Assembly (NCBI GenBank): GCA_015709615.1
Contig: CP054179.1
Coordinates: forward strand, 2,170,001 to 2,234,000
Length of the DNA stretch: 64,000 bases
Direction: 5' to 3'
Source: Gammaproteobacteria bacterium
GTDB taxonomy: Bacteria; Pseudomonadota; Gammaproteobacteria; Burkholderiales; Nitrosomonadaceae
Within the stretch, counting starts at the first letter, position 1; each line of letters begins with the position of its first letter. Shown in pieces: positions 1-8,852 of the stretch. The position numbers and the translations under genes are program-made. The notes beneath the pieces were generated by a model. That model did no database searches. It was not told where the DNA came from and saw nothing but the letters and a program-made list of their open reading frames with translations.

Positions 1-208
1 GGTGAATGCCCGGCAGGCTGGCTAAAGCTTGATTCAGCGTGCGCCAGCCATAGGTTCGGATGTCCTTGCGCGTAATGACGCTGACGGCAGCCGCTACTTG
101 CTGCTGTTTCTGCTCATATTTTGATGCACCGACAACGTTGATATTCATCAGTTGCTCTAAGCTCATCTGTTCCAGATCCGCTGCGGCAAAAACCAGCAGC
201 GATTGCAT
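1..208 (-). CDS. TonB-dependent receptor, N-terminal fragment cut by the window edge
   Basis: The minus strand reads without stops from about 208 to base 1. It gives a short hydrophobic stretch ending FAAA, then LEQMSLEQLMNINVVGASK, and then a plug-type segment with VSVITRKDI and LNQALASLPGIH. This is the usual start of outer-membrane TonB-dependent receptors: a signal peptide, an (E/D)LxxLSLEELMN-like lead-in, and the plug domain with the 'tL.e.L..lPGi' pattern. The family imports siderophores, haem or other large ligands. The ATG at 208 leaves a very short signal peptide, so a non-ATG start further upstream is possible because the frame stays open. The rest of the gene lies left of the window and the ligand cannot be inferred. 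Confidence 0.75.
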   Translation of the reverse strand, partial: MQSLLVFAAADLEQMSLEQLMNINVVGASKYEQKQQQVAAAVSVITRKDIRTYGWRTLNQALASLPGIH

Positions 209-272
209 GCAAAACAAACAACACCATAGGTTTTTTCTTACGGGAAAACTCTTTAGTAAGCCTGTAAAAATG

Positions 273-402
273 GCTGCGCCAGACCATGCGACAAGGCAAT
301 CAGGTTCCGAATACGCATTGCCTGTTCGTAAACTGCGCTTTTGCACCCGATTTCGCTTTGCCTGGCTGTCGCTCGCTACCTTTTTCAGAGTTCCCGCAGC
401 GG
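273..402. repeat. Degenerate dispersed repeat, copy A
   Basis: The stretch upstream of the TonB-dependent receptor resembles the stretch at about 5950-6092. Matching blocks come in the same order: a CTGYGC...CATG block, AATCAGGT, a GCATTGC block, a CRTAAAYTGCRYTTTT block, a CTTTGCC block, and GARTTCC. Identity is partial and patchy, as expected of an old non-coding dispersed repeat. Open reading frames across it have no family-like features. Confidence 0.45.
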
Positions 403-530
403 GGAGTGATTTTCTTTGTAGTGCAGACACGATTGGCAAATTTGCTTCTTAAATTTTGCGATTTAAACATGCAAGATAAAAGATCAAAGCGCCGAGAAGT
501 AGGATTTTTCCTATCTTAATTGAACTTTAG

Positions 531-673
531 GGAAACGCTGATTAATTGACTGCACGAGCGAATCGCTTCGTTGCGCGGTACTCACTCCCTCGCCTATCTT
601 GTTGATATGTCTCGGTCGCTGCGTTCCGTGCGCTTATCGCTTCATCTCGTTCGCCGAATTAATCAGCGTTTCC
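531..673 (+). mobile_element. MITE-like element, copy 1 (143 bp)
   Basis: A perfect 17-bp terminal inverted repeat, GGAAACGCTGATTAATT, lies at 531-547 and, inverted, at 657-673. Both sides are flanked by the direct repeat TTAG (527-530 and 674-677). No transposase fits inside. An inverted second copy with very similar interior lies at 32993-33135, flanked by CTAA. Both flanks fit YTAR, the 4-bp target known for IS5-type elements, so an IS5-family parent is inferred rather than shown. Confidence 0.8.
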
Positions 674-759
674 TTAGAATCTGGGCCGCCGATTGCGGCT
701 AAGGCCTGCTTGTCTTTCCGGGAGGGATGACGCCGGTTAAATGGCCGGTTGCAGCGGAT

Positions 760-2610
760 TTACGGATTATCCAGTAACCCCAGAAATCCGCCCGATTGAT
801 GGTTCCACAATTGCGCGTAGAGCTGGTTGTTAGCGATGAGTTTTGCGTGGCTGCCCTGCTCGACGATCTTGCCTTTATCGAATACGATGAGCCGGTCCAT
901 CGCCGCGATGGTGGATAAGCGATGCGCGATGGCAATGACCGTTTTGCCTTGCATCAATTGATACAGGCTTTGCTGAATGCCCGCTTCGACTTCGGAATCC
1001 AGCGCCGAGGTGGCTTCATCCAGTACCAAGATAGGCGCATTCTTGAGCAGCACGCGCGCGATGGCGATGCGTTGCCGCTGGCCGCCGGAGAGCGTGACAC
1101 CGCGCTCGCCGACATGCGCATCATAACCGGTGCGGCCTTTGATGTCGCGCAACGCCAAGATGAATTCATGCGCTTGCGCTTGTTTGGCGGCCGCGATCAT
1201 TTGATCGTCGGTGGCATCCGGCCGGCCGAACAGAATGTTGTCGCGCACCGAGCGATGCAGCAATGAAGTGTCTTGCGTCACCATGGCGATATTGGCGCGC
1301 AGGCTGTCTTGCGTGACCCTATGGATATCTTGCCCGTCGATGGTGATGCTGCCGTGCTGAATGTCGTAAAAGCGTAACAACAGGTTGACGAAAGTCGATT
1401 TGCCCGCGCCCGAGCGGCCGACGATGCCGACTTTCTCACCGGCGGCGATATGCAGATTGAGATCGGAAAAAATGCGCAGCGACTCGTGTTGTTCCGGGTG
1501 GTAGGAGAAAACGACGTGACTGAAGTGAATCGCGCCTCGCTGCACGACCAGTTCTTTGGCATCGGGAACATCGGTAACGAGTTGCGGGCTGGAAATGGTG
1601 TTGATGCCGTCCTGCACGGTGCCCATATTTTCGAATAACATATTGACTTCCCACATGATCCAATGCGACATGCCGGTCATGCGGATCGCCAGGCTCATGA
1701 CGATGGCGATCGCGCCGGGGCCGATATTGCCTTGCAGCCATAGCGCAAGCCCCAATGCGCCGGTTGCGAACACCATCAGCATGTTGATGGTCCAGACGCT
1801 GAAATTCAAACCGGTTGCCAGACGCATTTGCGGATAGACCGTGGCCATGAATTCCTGCATGCCGGCTTGGGCGTAAGCCGATTCCCGCTGACTGCGGGAA
1901 AACAATTTCAGCGTCAGGATATTGGTGTAACTGTCGACGATGCGGCCAGTCATCAAGGCGCGCGCATCGGCTTGCAGCGTGGAAATGCGTTTTAAGCGCG
2001 GCACGAAGTACCGCAGGATACCAATGTAAAAAATCAGCCACACCAGTAGCGGTAAACAGAGATAAGGGTCGGCGTTGAGCACCAGCAGCAGGGTAGTAGT
2101 CAGATAAATGATGACGAACAAAATGACGTCGAGCAGCTTCAATACTGTTTCACGCACCGCCAGCGCGGTTTGCATGACTTTGGTGGCGATCCGTCCGCTG
2201 AATTCATACTGAAAAAACGCATAGCTTTGGTTGAGCAGATAACGGTGCGACAACCAGCGTACCCGCATCGGGAAGTTGCCCATCAGCATCTGGTTGATCA
2301 CCATCGCGTGCATCAGCACCAGCAAGGGAATCCAGAACAGAATGAAAACCGACATGCCCAGCAGTGTCGGCCATTCGCTCTCAAAGAAGTGTTCGGTTTT
2401 TTGCTCCGCCAGCCAATCGACCATTTGCCCGACCAAGCTGTAGAGCATCGCTTCGCTGATGGCCAACAGCGTGGTCAGCAGCGCCAGTATGGCAAGATAA
2501 CGCTCGATGCCGCGAATGTAATGGCGGCAAAATTGATACAGCCCCTTGGGCGGTTCAACCGGGTGCTCCGGCGGATACGGGTCGATCAGGCGTTCGAAGA
2601 AGCCAAACAT
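760..2610 (-). CDS. ABC exporter, fused permease and ATPase
   Basis: This 616-residue half-transporter has an N-terminal membrane domain of about 330 residues with several hydrophobic helices and a C-terminal nucleotide-binding domain. The ATPase motifs are complete: Walker A GRSGAGKST near residue 396, signature LSGGQRQR near 504, Walker B ILVLDEATSALD near 525, and the switch histidine in AIAHRLS. The layout is that of the MsbA/MDR-like ABC-B exporters, which work as dimers in the inner membrane. It starts 26 bp after the TraB-family gene and is probably cotranscribed with it. The substrate cannot be deduced; lipid, drug and peptide export are all possible. Confidence 0.88.
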   Translation of the reverse strand: MFGFFERLIDPYPPEHPVEPPKGLYQFCRHYIRGIERYLAILALLTTLLAISEAMLYSLVGQMVDWLAEQKTEHFFESEWPTLLGMSVFILFWIPLLVLMHAMVINQMLMGNFPMRVRWLSHRYLLNQSYAFFQYEFSGRIATKVMQTALAVRETVLKLLDVILFVIIYLTTTLLLVLNADPYLCLPLLVWLIFYIGILRYFVPRLKRISTLQADARALMTGRIVDSYTNILTLKLFSRSQRESAYAQAGMQEFMATVYPQMRLATGLNFSVWTINMLMVFATGALGLALWLQGNIGPGAIAIVMSLAIRMTGMSHWIMWEVNMLFENMGTVQDGINTISSPQLVTDVPDAKELVVQRGAIHFSHVVFSYHPEQHESLRIFSDLNLHIAAGEKVGIVGRSGAGKSTFVNLLLRFYDIQHGSITIDGQDIHRVTQDSLRANIAMVTQDTSLLHRSVRDNILFGRPDATDDQMIAAAKQAQAHEFILALRDIKGRTGYDAHVGERGVTLSGGQRQRIAIARVLLKNAPILVLDEATSALDSEVEAGIQQSLYQLMQGKTVIAIAHRLSTIAAMDRLIVFDKGKIVEQGSHAKLIANNQLYAQLWNHQSGGFLGLLDNP

Positions 2611-2636
2611 ATTTCAGGATGCTCCCTGTTCTAAGT

Positions 2637-3878
2637 TCAACTGCTGCTGAGTTGCTCGAAAATCCGGAATCCGGCGACGTAAGTGCCGATGGCGGCGCCG
2701 AGCGACGATAAAATGAAAATCAATAAAACACGCGTGACTTGATTATTCCACCAGCCTTTTAAGCTGGTCGTGTCGGTTCTGAGCCGGTTGAAATCGCTGA
2801 TCTTGGGCTTGCGCAAATAGGCTTCAACCGCGGCCACGACCATCCCGGCGCCGATGGCGGGATGCAATGTCGTGATGGGAGCCGCCAGAAAAGCGCTCAG
2901 AATGGACAGCGGGTGTGCGAAAGCGATTGCTGTTCCCACCGCCGACAGTCCACCGGTTATCAGCACCCAATCCATAATCATGCTGACGCCGATCTCCGGA
3001 CTTTGCATGAAGCCGATGCCGAAGCCGGCCAGAACGAACACCACGATCAGCCAAGGGATAAGCTTGAGCCACGGTGACGGCGGCGGAATGGCATCCAATT
3101 GCGCAATGCGCTCCTCCGGATTGTTGATGGCGTGTTCTTCGAACTGCCGCGCCATGCCGTTCAAGTGACCGGCGCCGACTACTGCCAAAACATGCCGGTA
3201 ATTGCTCTCGCGGCATTCTTTGATGAGCCGCGCGGTCATGTATTCATCCCGTTCACTGATGAGCGGACGGAACAAGTCTTTTTCATCTTCCGCAAATTGT
3301 GAGAAAGAACTTTCCAATACATCGCCTTCCTTCAATCTTTCGATTTCCGCGGCGCTGAATTTTTCCTGACTGATGACGCTGGCGATCAGGCCGGCAAAAA
3401 TGTTGATGCGTTTCCACCAAGGCACGCTGTGATAAATCCGTTTCATGGTTGTGCCAATTTCACGATCGATCAACAACACCGGTAACTGGACCGCTTGCGC
3501 ATCTTTGATGGCAACGCGCATTTCTGCGCCCGGTTCGATGCCGAATTGTTCCGCCATGCGTTGCTGAAAGGCGCCTAGCGCAAGACTGGCGGCAACCATG
3601 CTGGCTTGACCGTTTTTGATCACCTGGAATAAATCCATCTTGGCCATGGCATCGGGATTCACGATCGCTCTATGTCGGCTTGGACATAATTCCACCGCCA
3701 CGGCATCGTACTGCCCGGTGGCGATGAGCTCTTGAACTTTGTCTGCGCTGGCTTTTGAGACATGCGCGGTGCCCAGTAAGGTGATGCTGCTGCTATCGAT
3801 TTTGACTGTTTTGATCGGCTCCGCTTGTGCGTCATTTTTCTGAGTTAAGGCGGTTGTTTGTTCTTTTGTATTGATCAT
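2637..3878 (-). CDS. TraB/PrgY family membrane protein
   Basis: The 413-residue protein opens with the family signature LLGTAHVSKAS at about residues 33-43 and VAVELCPSRH at about 70. A helical central region follows, including DREIGTTMKRIY and VVGAGHLNGM. The last third holds several hydrophobic helices. The TraB/TIKI/GumN superfamily includes the enterococcal pheromone-shutdown protein and metal-dependent peptidase-like proteins; the conserved GxxH, E and GxGH positions are all visible. Its role in bacteria of this kind is not established. It is the first gene of a two-gene unit with the ABC exporter. Confidence 0.85.
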   Translation of the reverse strand: MINTKEQTTALTQKNDAQAEPIKTVKIDSSSITLLGTAHVSKASADKVQELIATGQYDAVAVELCPSRHRAIVNPDAMAKMDLFQVIKNGQASMVAASLALGAFQQRMAEQFGIEPGAEMRVAIKDAQAVQLPVLLIDREIGTTMKRIYHSVPWWKRINIFAGLIASVISQEKFSAAEIERLKEGDVLESSFSQFAEDEKDLFRPLISERDEYMTARLIKECRESNYRHVLAVVGAGHLNGMARQFEEHAINNPEERIAQLDAIPPPSPWLKLIPWLIVVFVLAGFGIGFMQSPEIGVSMIMDWVLITGGLSAVGTAIAFAHPLSILSAFLAAPITTLHPAIGAGMVVAAVEAYLRKPKISDFNRLRTDTTSLKGWWNNQVTRVLLIFILSSLGAAIGTYVAGFRIFEQLSSS

Positions 3879-4225
3879 ATGTGACGGTTAAAAACATCGG
3901 AAATAGAAATCACAGCAACACCGGAGATTATCACGGTGTCAGCTAAAACGAAATTAAATGCAACGTAAGTTGGACAGCGCTAAGTAATGAATATTGCGAC
4001 GGGACAATTGCGGTACAAGTGTACTAACAAAAGAGGAGGAATGTTCTATGTACTTAAGAAATTCCAAACCTATAATGGAACACGCTGTATTCGTTAAATA
4101 AATTTTGCATTGGAAATATACAAAGTTTAATTGGTTAATGGGTAGTTTGAAATTTAAGTTGGTTGTAAAGAGCGAAGATTCTAACAACTATTTTGTGTTG
4201 CAACTATAAATTCAAGGAGTGAATT
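3879..4225. other. Intergenic region upstream of the PEP-CTERM gene
   Basis: This AT-rich stretch lies between two divergent genes. A small minus-strand frame (3954-4187) has no ribosome binding site or family pattern. I see no convincing -24/-12 or -35/-10 pair. The only clear signal is the AAGGAG ribosome binding site at 4214-4219 for the gene at 4226. Confidence 0.4.
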
Positions 4226-5107
4226 ATGAAATTCGAAATGAAAAAAAGCCACATTGCATCAGTAGTAGCGCTGGCCATATGCGGTACATTTGTTACGAGC
4301 GCGCAAGCTGCGCCAGCTTTTCTTTCAGACGGCGCCGGTACCGCTACTACGATTGCTGATGCCGGTTATTTTCAACCAGGTGGTGTCGGTCTGAGTTACT
4401 TGGGAAGGGAATTCGTTAACTGGGATACTTTAGCCTCCAACTATACGCTTGAGGCCAATGGAGTAACTGTCGCAGTAGGCGATGAAGTAACACTCAGCAA
4501 TCCATTTACTTCAACAACCTTTGGGCCTATCGGCGGCCCGATATCAGTCACTACGAATTTAGGTGGTGTTGTTGGCGGTTGGGGTTTTCTTGAAACAGTC
4601 AGCATTACTGCGCCTGGCCATGTTTCCGTTATGGTTCAGTTGACGAACTTGACCGGTTCAGTTGCTACAGACGTGCATTGGGGCGTTGGCTTTGATCCGG
4701 ATCAAGGAAGGGGAGCTGGTCTGGGAAATGGCACGTTCAATGTCATTAACGCGACAGGCACGAGTGATTCCTCGGTTTCGGCATCAACTTCCGATGGAGC
4801 AATCATCACATTAGCAAATAATACAAGCGCAGGGGCATTTGAGATTCGGCCTTACGTTGATCCACTTGGCTGCTGCAGCCCTGTCAGTCCTGGTTTAATG
4901 TTAGCTACGGCGCAAGCAGCTGGTAGTTACGGATTTGGCGATAATTCAATCAACCTGGCTTACAATCTCGGCACTATCGCTAATAATGATTCAGTTAAAA
5001 TCGGTTATGAATATATCATGGCCGTTCCAGAACCAGAAACCTATGCTATGTTGCTGGCAGGTCTTGGTCTGATCGGCTTCTCAGCACGCCGCCGTGTAGC
5101 AGTGTAA
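4226..5107 (+). CDS. PEP-CTERM sorted exoprotein
   Basis: The 293-residue protein has a cleavable signal peptide (MKKSH, a hydrophobic core, AQA at about residue 28) and a low-complexity, beta-rich, Gly/Thr/Asn-rich body. It ends in the full PEP-CTERM sorting signal: VPEPETYAML, a hydrophobic helix, then SARRR. Proteins with this tail are processed by an exosortase (EpsH family) and usually linked to exopolysaccharide. No exosortase gene is in the window. The start is fixed by AAGGAG six bases before the ATG. A terminator follows, so it looks monocistronic. A second protein with an almost identical tail lies at 60164-60886. The body resembles no enzyme I recognise. Confidence 0.9.
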   Translation: MKFEMKKSHIASVVALAICGTFVTSAQAAPAFLSDGAGTATTIADAGYFQPGGVGLSYLGREFVNWDTLASNYTLEANGVTVAVGDEVTLSNPFTSTTFGPIGGPISVTTNLGGVVGGWGFLETVSITAPGHVSVMVQLTNLTGSVATDVHWGVGFDPDQGRGAGLGNGTFNVINATGTSDSSVSASTSDGAIITLANNTSAGAFEIRPYVDPLGCCSPVSPGLMLATAQAAGSYGFGDNSINLAYNLGTIANNDSVKIGYEYIMAVPEPETYAMLLAGLGLIGFSARRRVAV

Positions 5108-5131
5108 TTAGAAGCAAATTTTAGTTAATAG

Positions 5132-5165
5132 TCACAGAGATGCAATTTTCTCTGTGGCTTTTTTG
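5132..5165 (+). terminator. Intrinsic terminator after the PEP-CTERM gene
   Basis: CACAGAGA pairs with TCTCTGTG across a short loop, and a run of T follows. It sits about 25 bases past the stop codon. The remaining 300 bases up to 5468 hold nothing else I can support. Confidence 0.8.
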
Positions 5166-5467
5166 CATTTATAGCCTGGCAATGTTCATACCCGCGGCGG
5201 TAGTGAAAAAACTCCAGTTAACAGTTACGATGAGCGCTATCGATGAATGGTTTCTCTACCGATGTCATAGGGAATCAATAATCTATTCGGATGGGAAACT
5301 TACTTTTCAATTTGATTGACTGCTTGGTTTTGTGAGCGAAGTCGATCAAATATGGGCTGCTTCAATCAATTTCATAATGCAATCTTGAGCAAGCGGATAA
5401 CGGTGTACAATTCATCAAAATGAATAGGTATCTGCCAGTGAAATAACTTAAGAGGAAAGCGGTTGTT

Positions 5468-5911
5468 ATGAAGAGACTCATTGCTACTATTTTTTTTATT
5501 GTTGCTATTTCGCTATCCGGTTGCGTGGCATCATCGGGAAATCATCAAGCGCCTTATATCTCACCAGCGCAATTTCAAACTTATAATTGCGATGAATTAT
5601 TGGCGGAGATTGTGCGGATCCAAAACAGAGTCAGTCAATTGACGGGTAAACCGGACGATAAAACACAGGCTAAAGATAAATGGGTTCTGGGTACGGATTT
5701 GTCGCTTTCCTGGGCGACTTTATTTGCGCTGGGAGGAACCAAGGAGCAGGAAGCCGAGTACGCGCAGCTGAAGAGTGAATATGATGCGATTCAGCAATGG
5801 GCGGCGATCAAACAATGTCCTGGCGTGATTCCGCCAGCTGAAAAACCGCCGGAATTTGACCCCAATCTGGTGGATACTCACAATCTGGATAAGATATCAA
5901 ACCAGCTGTGA
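5468..5911 (+). CDS. Small predicted lipoprotein
   Basis: This 147-residue protein has a lipoprotein signal: MKR, a hydrophobic core and the lipobox LSGC, with acylated Cys at about residue 19. The mature part has a conserved-looking NCDELLAEIVRIQNRV helix, a region LSWATLFALGGTKEQEAEYAQLKSEYDAI typical of small outer-membrane lipoproteins of unknown function, and a proline-rich tail. AGAGGAAAG upstream is a good ribosome binding site. It converges with hypX. I do not recognise a named family; in other proteobacteria similar sequences are annotated only as lipoproteins. Confidence 0.75.
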   Translation: MKRLIATIFFIVAISLSGCVASSGNHQAPYISPAQFQTYNCDELLAEIVRIQNRVSQLTGKPDDKTQAKDKWVLGTDLSLSWATLFALGGTKEQEAEYAQLKSEYDAIQQWAAIKQCPGVIPPAEKPPEFDPNLVDTHNLDKISNQL

Positions 5912-5949
5912 TAATGTTTTTGTTATTGATGGGATTTCCTTGAGGGGAC

Positions 5950-6092
5950 CCTGAGAAACTACTGTGCTTGGTCATGTTGCGTTTAAATCAGGTCCAAAAT
6001 GCTCATTGCTCACTCATAAATTGCATTTTTTGCCTGGTTCCTCTTTGCCGGGGCCTTCTCACTATACCTTTCTCGAATTCCTTTAAAGGCGG
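5950..6092. repeat. Degenerate dispersed repeat, copy B, reaching into the hypX 3' end
   Basis: This shares the ordered blocks described for copy A at 273-402: AATCAGGT, GCTCATTGC, CATAAATTGCATTTTTTGCC, CTTTGCC and GAATTCC. The hypX stop codon (6083-6085) lies inside its right edge, so the last residues of HypX may derive from the repeat. Confidence 0.45.
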
Positions 6093-7783
6093 CGATGCCG
6101 CGCTAGGTAACGCGGTGTCCAGCCATGCGGTATTTTGTGCACGAAATGATAGCGCGCTACATGATAACTCGGGTCAAAGCCGTAGAAATTGAGTTGCATG
6201 TGACGCAGCTCTTCGTCTCTATAGTTTTGTAAAGGTTTTTTCCGCTCATCGCACAGGCGTTGCTGTTGTTTTTGCTGCAACAGCGAAAAAAGACCGGAAT
6301 CCGCAGCCAAAGCTTCAGCGATACCAGCTATTTTTTTCTTGAATTCTTCTGGATTTAATGCAAAACAATCATCGATCAATCCGATCTCCCGGGCTTTTTG
6401 CGCACTGACCGGCAAGCGGTTCTCTATCAATGAATTTACTTGCGCTGCGTTGACTCGCCGGGGTAGCAGATACGTCCAATATTCCGAGCCGTAGAGATTT
6501 CCCATGCTTTTGTAATGCGGATTCAGAATTACGCTGGTGCGGGCAAAAATATAATCGGTTGCCAGCGATAGGAACACACCACCCGCACCGGCATTACCTT
6601 GCAGCGCGGCAATCGTGAGTTGGCGGTCAGTGGTGATGATGGCATGCACCAGATCGTTCATGGCGTTGATGTTAAGCCACGATTCATCGGCAGGGCTGGC
6701 GGCGTGTTCGATGTGATTCAAATGAATACCGTTGCTCCAGAAATCCGCGCCACCCATCAGCACAATAACGCGAATATCACGGCTGGCGGCTTCAAGATAA
6801 ACATCACGCAAACGTTCGCATTGTGCGGTATCCATTGCGCCGTTATAAAAATCAAAATACAGATAGCCGATGTCCTTTTTTTGCTCGAACCAAATGTCCC
6901 GGTAAGTACCGGTGCCTGATTGCGCGAAGGGATCGGCCAGTATTTCCGGCACATCGACTAAATGGTTTTGTAAGGCGGTCGTGGTCGCCAGCTTGAAAGC
7001 CGGTTCGGCATCTTGTTTGTGTTTCAAGTGACCAAGCCAGACTGCGCTATCGGTTGTGGCGCGGCATATGGCATTGTTGCGCTTGGCTATGATAGTTCCG
7101 GGTTTACCCCTCAAGCTTTCTTCATAGCAGGCGTCGAACAGATAATAGGTTTCACCGAATAAGGTATCGAGAACACCGGGAAATCCATCGGCGGCATGGA
7201 TTTTTCTTAGAATCGTACGCGTATTGTCATGTTGCCAATCGATGCTACGGTCGCTTTGCCGGATGGGGGTATGCAAGCGCCCTCGAACATCGGCGCGGGA
7301 ATAATCCAGCGGCACCGGTTGATAAACACCTGATTCAAAGCGTATGACTGCTGCTAAAACGGCGCGGGTTGCCGCTTCGACCACTTCGTGGCGGTACAGG
7401 CTGCTTTTTTTGGCAAATCGCATCGGAAAAACTTCCGCTGCCCAGATGTCACCGGCGTCCATTTCTGCATTGGCTTGCAGCACTGTTACGCCCCATTCAG
7501 GCAGATCGTTCATAATCGCCCAGTCCAGTGCAGAAGGGCCGCGATCTCCGATGATTCCAGGGTGCACGATCAAGCAGGTATGGTTGCGCCAAACCGTTTC
7601 CGGGATGGCACGTTTCAGGAACGGCGCGATAATCAGGTCGGGTTGGAACAATCCGACGGCTTCGCAAGTGACGGAGTCGTTGATATCAAATTCGATGGAT
7701 AATTCATGTTCACTCTGCGTTAATTCAACAAACAATCGTTGCGTCAGGCAGTTGAAGCTGTGCGTGAGAAACAGGATTTTCAA
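6083..7783 (-). CDS. hypX: HypX, hydrogenase maturation CO-ligand synthase
   Basis: About 566 residues in two catalytic modules. The N-terminal formyltransferase-like domain has VHPGIIGDRGPSALDWAI near residues 73-90. The C-terminal enoyl-CoA-hydratase-like domain has GGADFWSNGIHLNHIE and LQGNAGAGGVFLSLATD. HypX makes the CO ligand of the [NiFe]-hydrogenase active site from a one-carbon formyl donor in organisms that mature the enzyme in air. The frame is open into hypE, but the conserved N-terminus KILFLTHSFN begins right after a TTG codon at 7783-7781, eleven bases past the hypE stop. I take that TTG as the start. It is the last gene of hypC-hypD-hypE-hypX. The extreme C-terminus overlaps a dispersed repeat. 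Confidence 0.9.
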   Translation of the reverse strand: MKILFLTHSFNCLTQRLFVELTQSEHELSIEFDINDSVTCEAVGLFQPDLIIAPFLKRAIPETVWRNHTCLIVHPGIIGDRGPSALDWAIMNDLPEWGVTVLQANAEMDAGDIWAAEVFPMRFAKKSSLYRHEVVEAATRAVLAAVIRFESGVYQPVPLDYSRADVRGRLHTPIRQSDRSIDWQHDNTRTILRKIHAADGFPGVLDTLFGETYYLFDACYEESLRGKPGTIIAKRNNAICRATTDSAVWLGHLKHKQDAEPAFKLATTTALQNHLVDVPEILADPFAQSGTGTYRDIWFEQKKDIGYLYFDFYNGAMDTAQCERLRDVYLEAASRDIRVIVLMGGADFWSNGIHLNHIEHAASPADESWLNINAMNDLVHAIITTDRQLTIAALQGNAGAGGVFLSLATDYIFARTSVILNPHYKSMGNLYGSEYWTYLLPRRVNAAQVNSLIENRLPVSAQKAREIGLIDDCFALNPEEFKKKIAGIAEALAADSGLFSLLQQKQQQRLCDERKKPLQNYRDEELRHMQLNFYGFDPSYHVARYHFVHKIPHGWTPRYLARHRRL

Positions 7784-7793
7784 TTTGCGGAAC

Positions 7794-8852
7794 TTAACAA
7801 ATGCGCGGCAGTTGTTCGCCGCTGAGCCAGTCGACAACGCGTGCGCCACCGAAGCCGGTTTGCATTTGCACGAAACAATGCGAATCCTCGATGATTTCAC
7901 CGATGATCGCGGCATTTTTACCTAATGGGTGGACGCGCATCGCGCGCAGTAAGTGCCCGGCATCTTGTGCGGGGCAGATTGCAATGAGTTTGCCTTCATT
8001 GGCGATATACAAGGGATCCAAACCGAGAAACTCACACGCTGCTTGGACTTGTTCCTGAATCGGTAGACTGCTTTCGTGAATCATCATGCCGACTGACGAT
8101 TGCTGGGCGATCTCGTTCAGGGCGGCGGCAATTCCACCGCGTGTGGGGTCGCGCAATACGCGGATGTTAGGAGTGGCGGCAATCATGTGAGCGACCAGTT
8201 CGTGCAGGGCTGTGGTGTCCGATTCGATGCTGGTTTCGAACGACAAGTTCTCGCGCTGTGCCATGACGGCAACGCCATGATCTCCGAGCGTGCCGGATAC
8301 CAGTATCTTGTCACCCGGGCGCGCATTTTCCGCGGAAATGTGAATGCCTTCCGGTACCATGCCGACTCCGGTCGTGGTGATAAACACGCCGTCACCGCTG
8401 CCTTTTTCCACCACTTTGGTGTCACCGGTAATGATCGGTACCTGCGCCGTTCGCGCCGCTTGCGCCATGGAGTCGACAATGCGTTTGAGGTCGGATAGCG
8501 GAAATCCTTCTTCCAGAATGAAACCGGCGGCCAGATAGCAGGGTTTTGCGCCGGCCATGGCGATGTCGTTGATGGTGCCGTGCACTGCCAAACTGCCGAT
8601 GTCCCCGCCGGGGAAGAATAGGGGGGTGACGACATGGCAGTCGGTAGACATTACCATGCGGCCACTGGAGCTTGGAAAGCACGCTTGATCATTCATCTGA
8701 CGCAAAAATTCATTATCAAAAGCGGTTACAAACAATTGCTGTATCAATTGCGCCATGGCGCGTCCGCCGCTGCCGTGCGCCATTTCGATGCAGCCGTTTT
8801 TTAGATCGAGCGCGCGTGAGTATCCGGGTTTCACAAGTCCTTTTTGCGCCAT
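7794..8852 (-). CDS. hypE: HypE, hydrogenase maturation carbamoyl dehydratase
   Basis: The 352-residue protein has the AIR-synthase-like fold signatures MAHGSGGRAM near residue 24, STDCHVV, GDIGSLAVHGTINDIAM, GDTKVVEKG and RDPTRGG. It ends in the essential PRIC tail, whose cysteine receives the carbamoyl group from HypF and is dehydrated to thiocyanate, the source of the CN ligands of [NiFe]-hydrogenase. The length is normal. Its ATG overlaps the hypD stop as TAATG, so translation is probably coupled. It partners with HypC and HypD in building the Fe(CN)2CO unit in the cytoplasm. Confidence 0.96.
   Translation of the reverse strand: MAQKGLVKPGYSRALDLKNGCIEMAHGSGGRAMAQLIQQLFVTAFDNEFLRQMNDQACFPSSSGRMVMSTDCHVVTPLFFPGGDIGSLAVHGTINDIAMAGAKPCYLAAGFILEEGFPLSDLKRIVDSMAQAARTAQVPIITGDTKVVEKGSGDGVFITTTGVGMVPEGIHISAENARPGDKILVSGTLGDHGVAVMAQRENLSFETSIESDTTALHELVAHMIAATPNIRVLRDPTRGGIAAALNEIAQQSSVGMMIHESSLPIQEQVQAACEFLGLDPLYIANEGKLIAICPAQDAGHLLRAMRVHPLGKNAAIIGEIIEDSHCFVQMQTGFGGARVVDWLSGEQLPRIC

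Noticed and set aside
60..519. Plus-strand open frames of 77-130 codons
   Set aside because: They run antisense to the TonB receptor start and through the dispersed repeat, with no family pattern or ribosome binding site.
3954..4187. 77-codon minus-strand frame upstream of the PEP-CTERM gene
   Set aside because: AT-rich, no ribosome binding site, hydrophobic by chance and no recognisable motif.
5968..6192. 74-codon plus-strand frame at the hypX 3' end
   Set aside because: Lies within the repeat and antisense to hypX.
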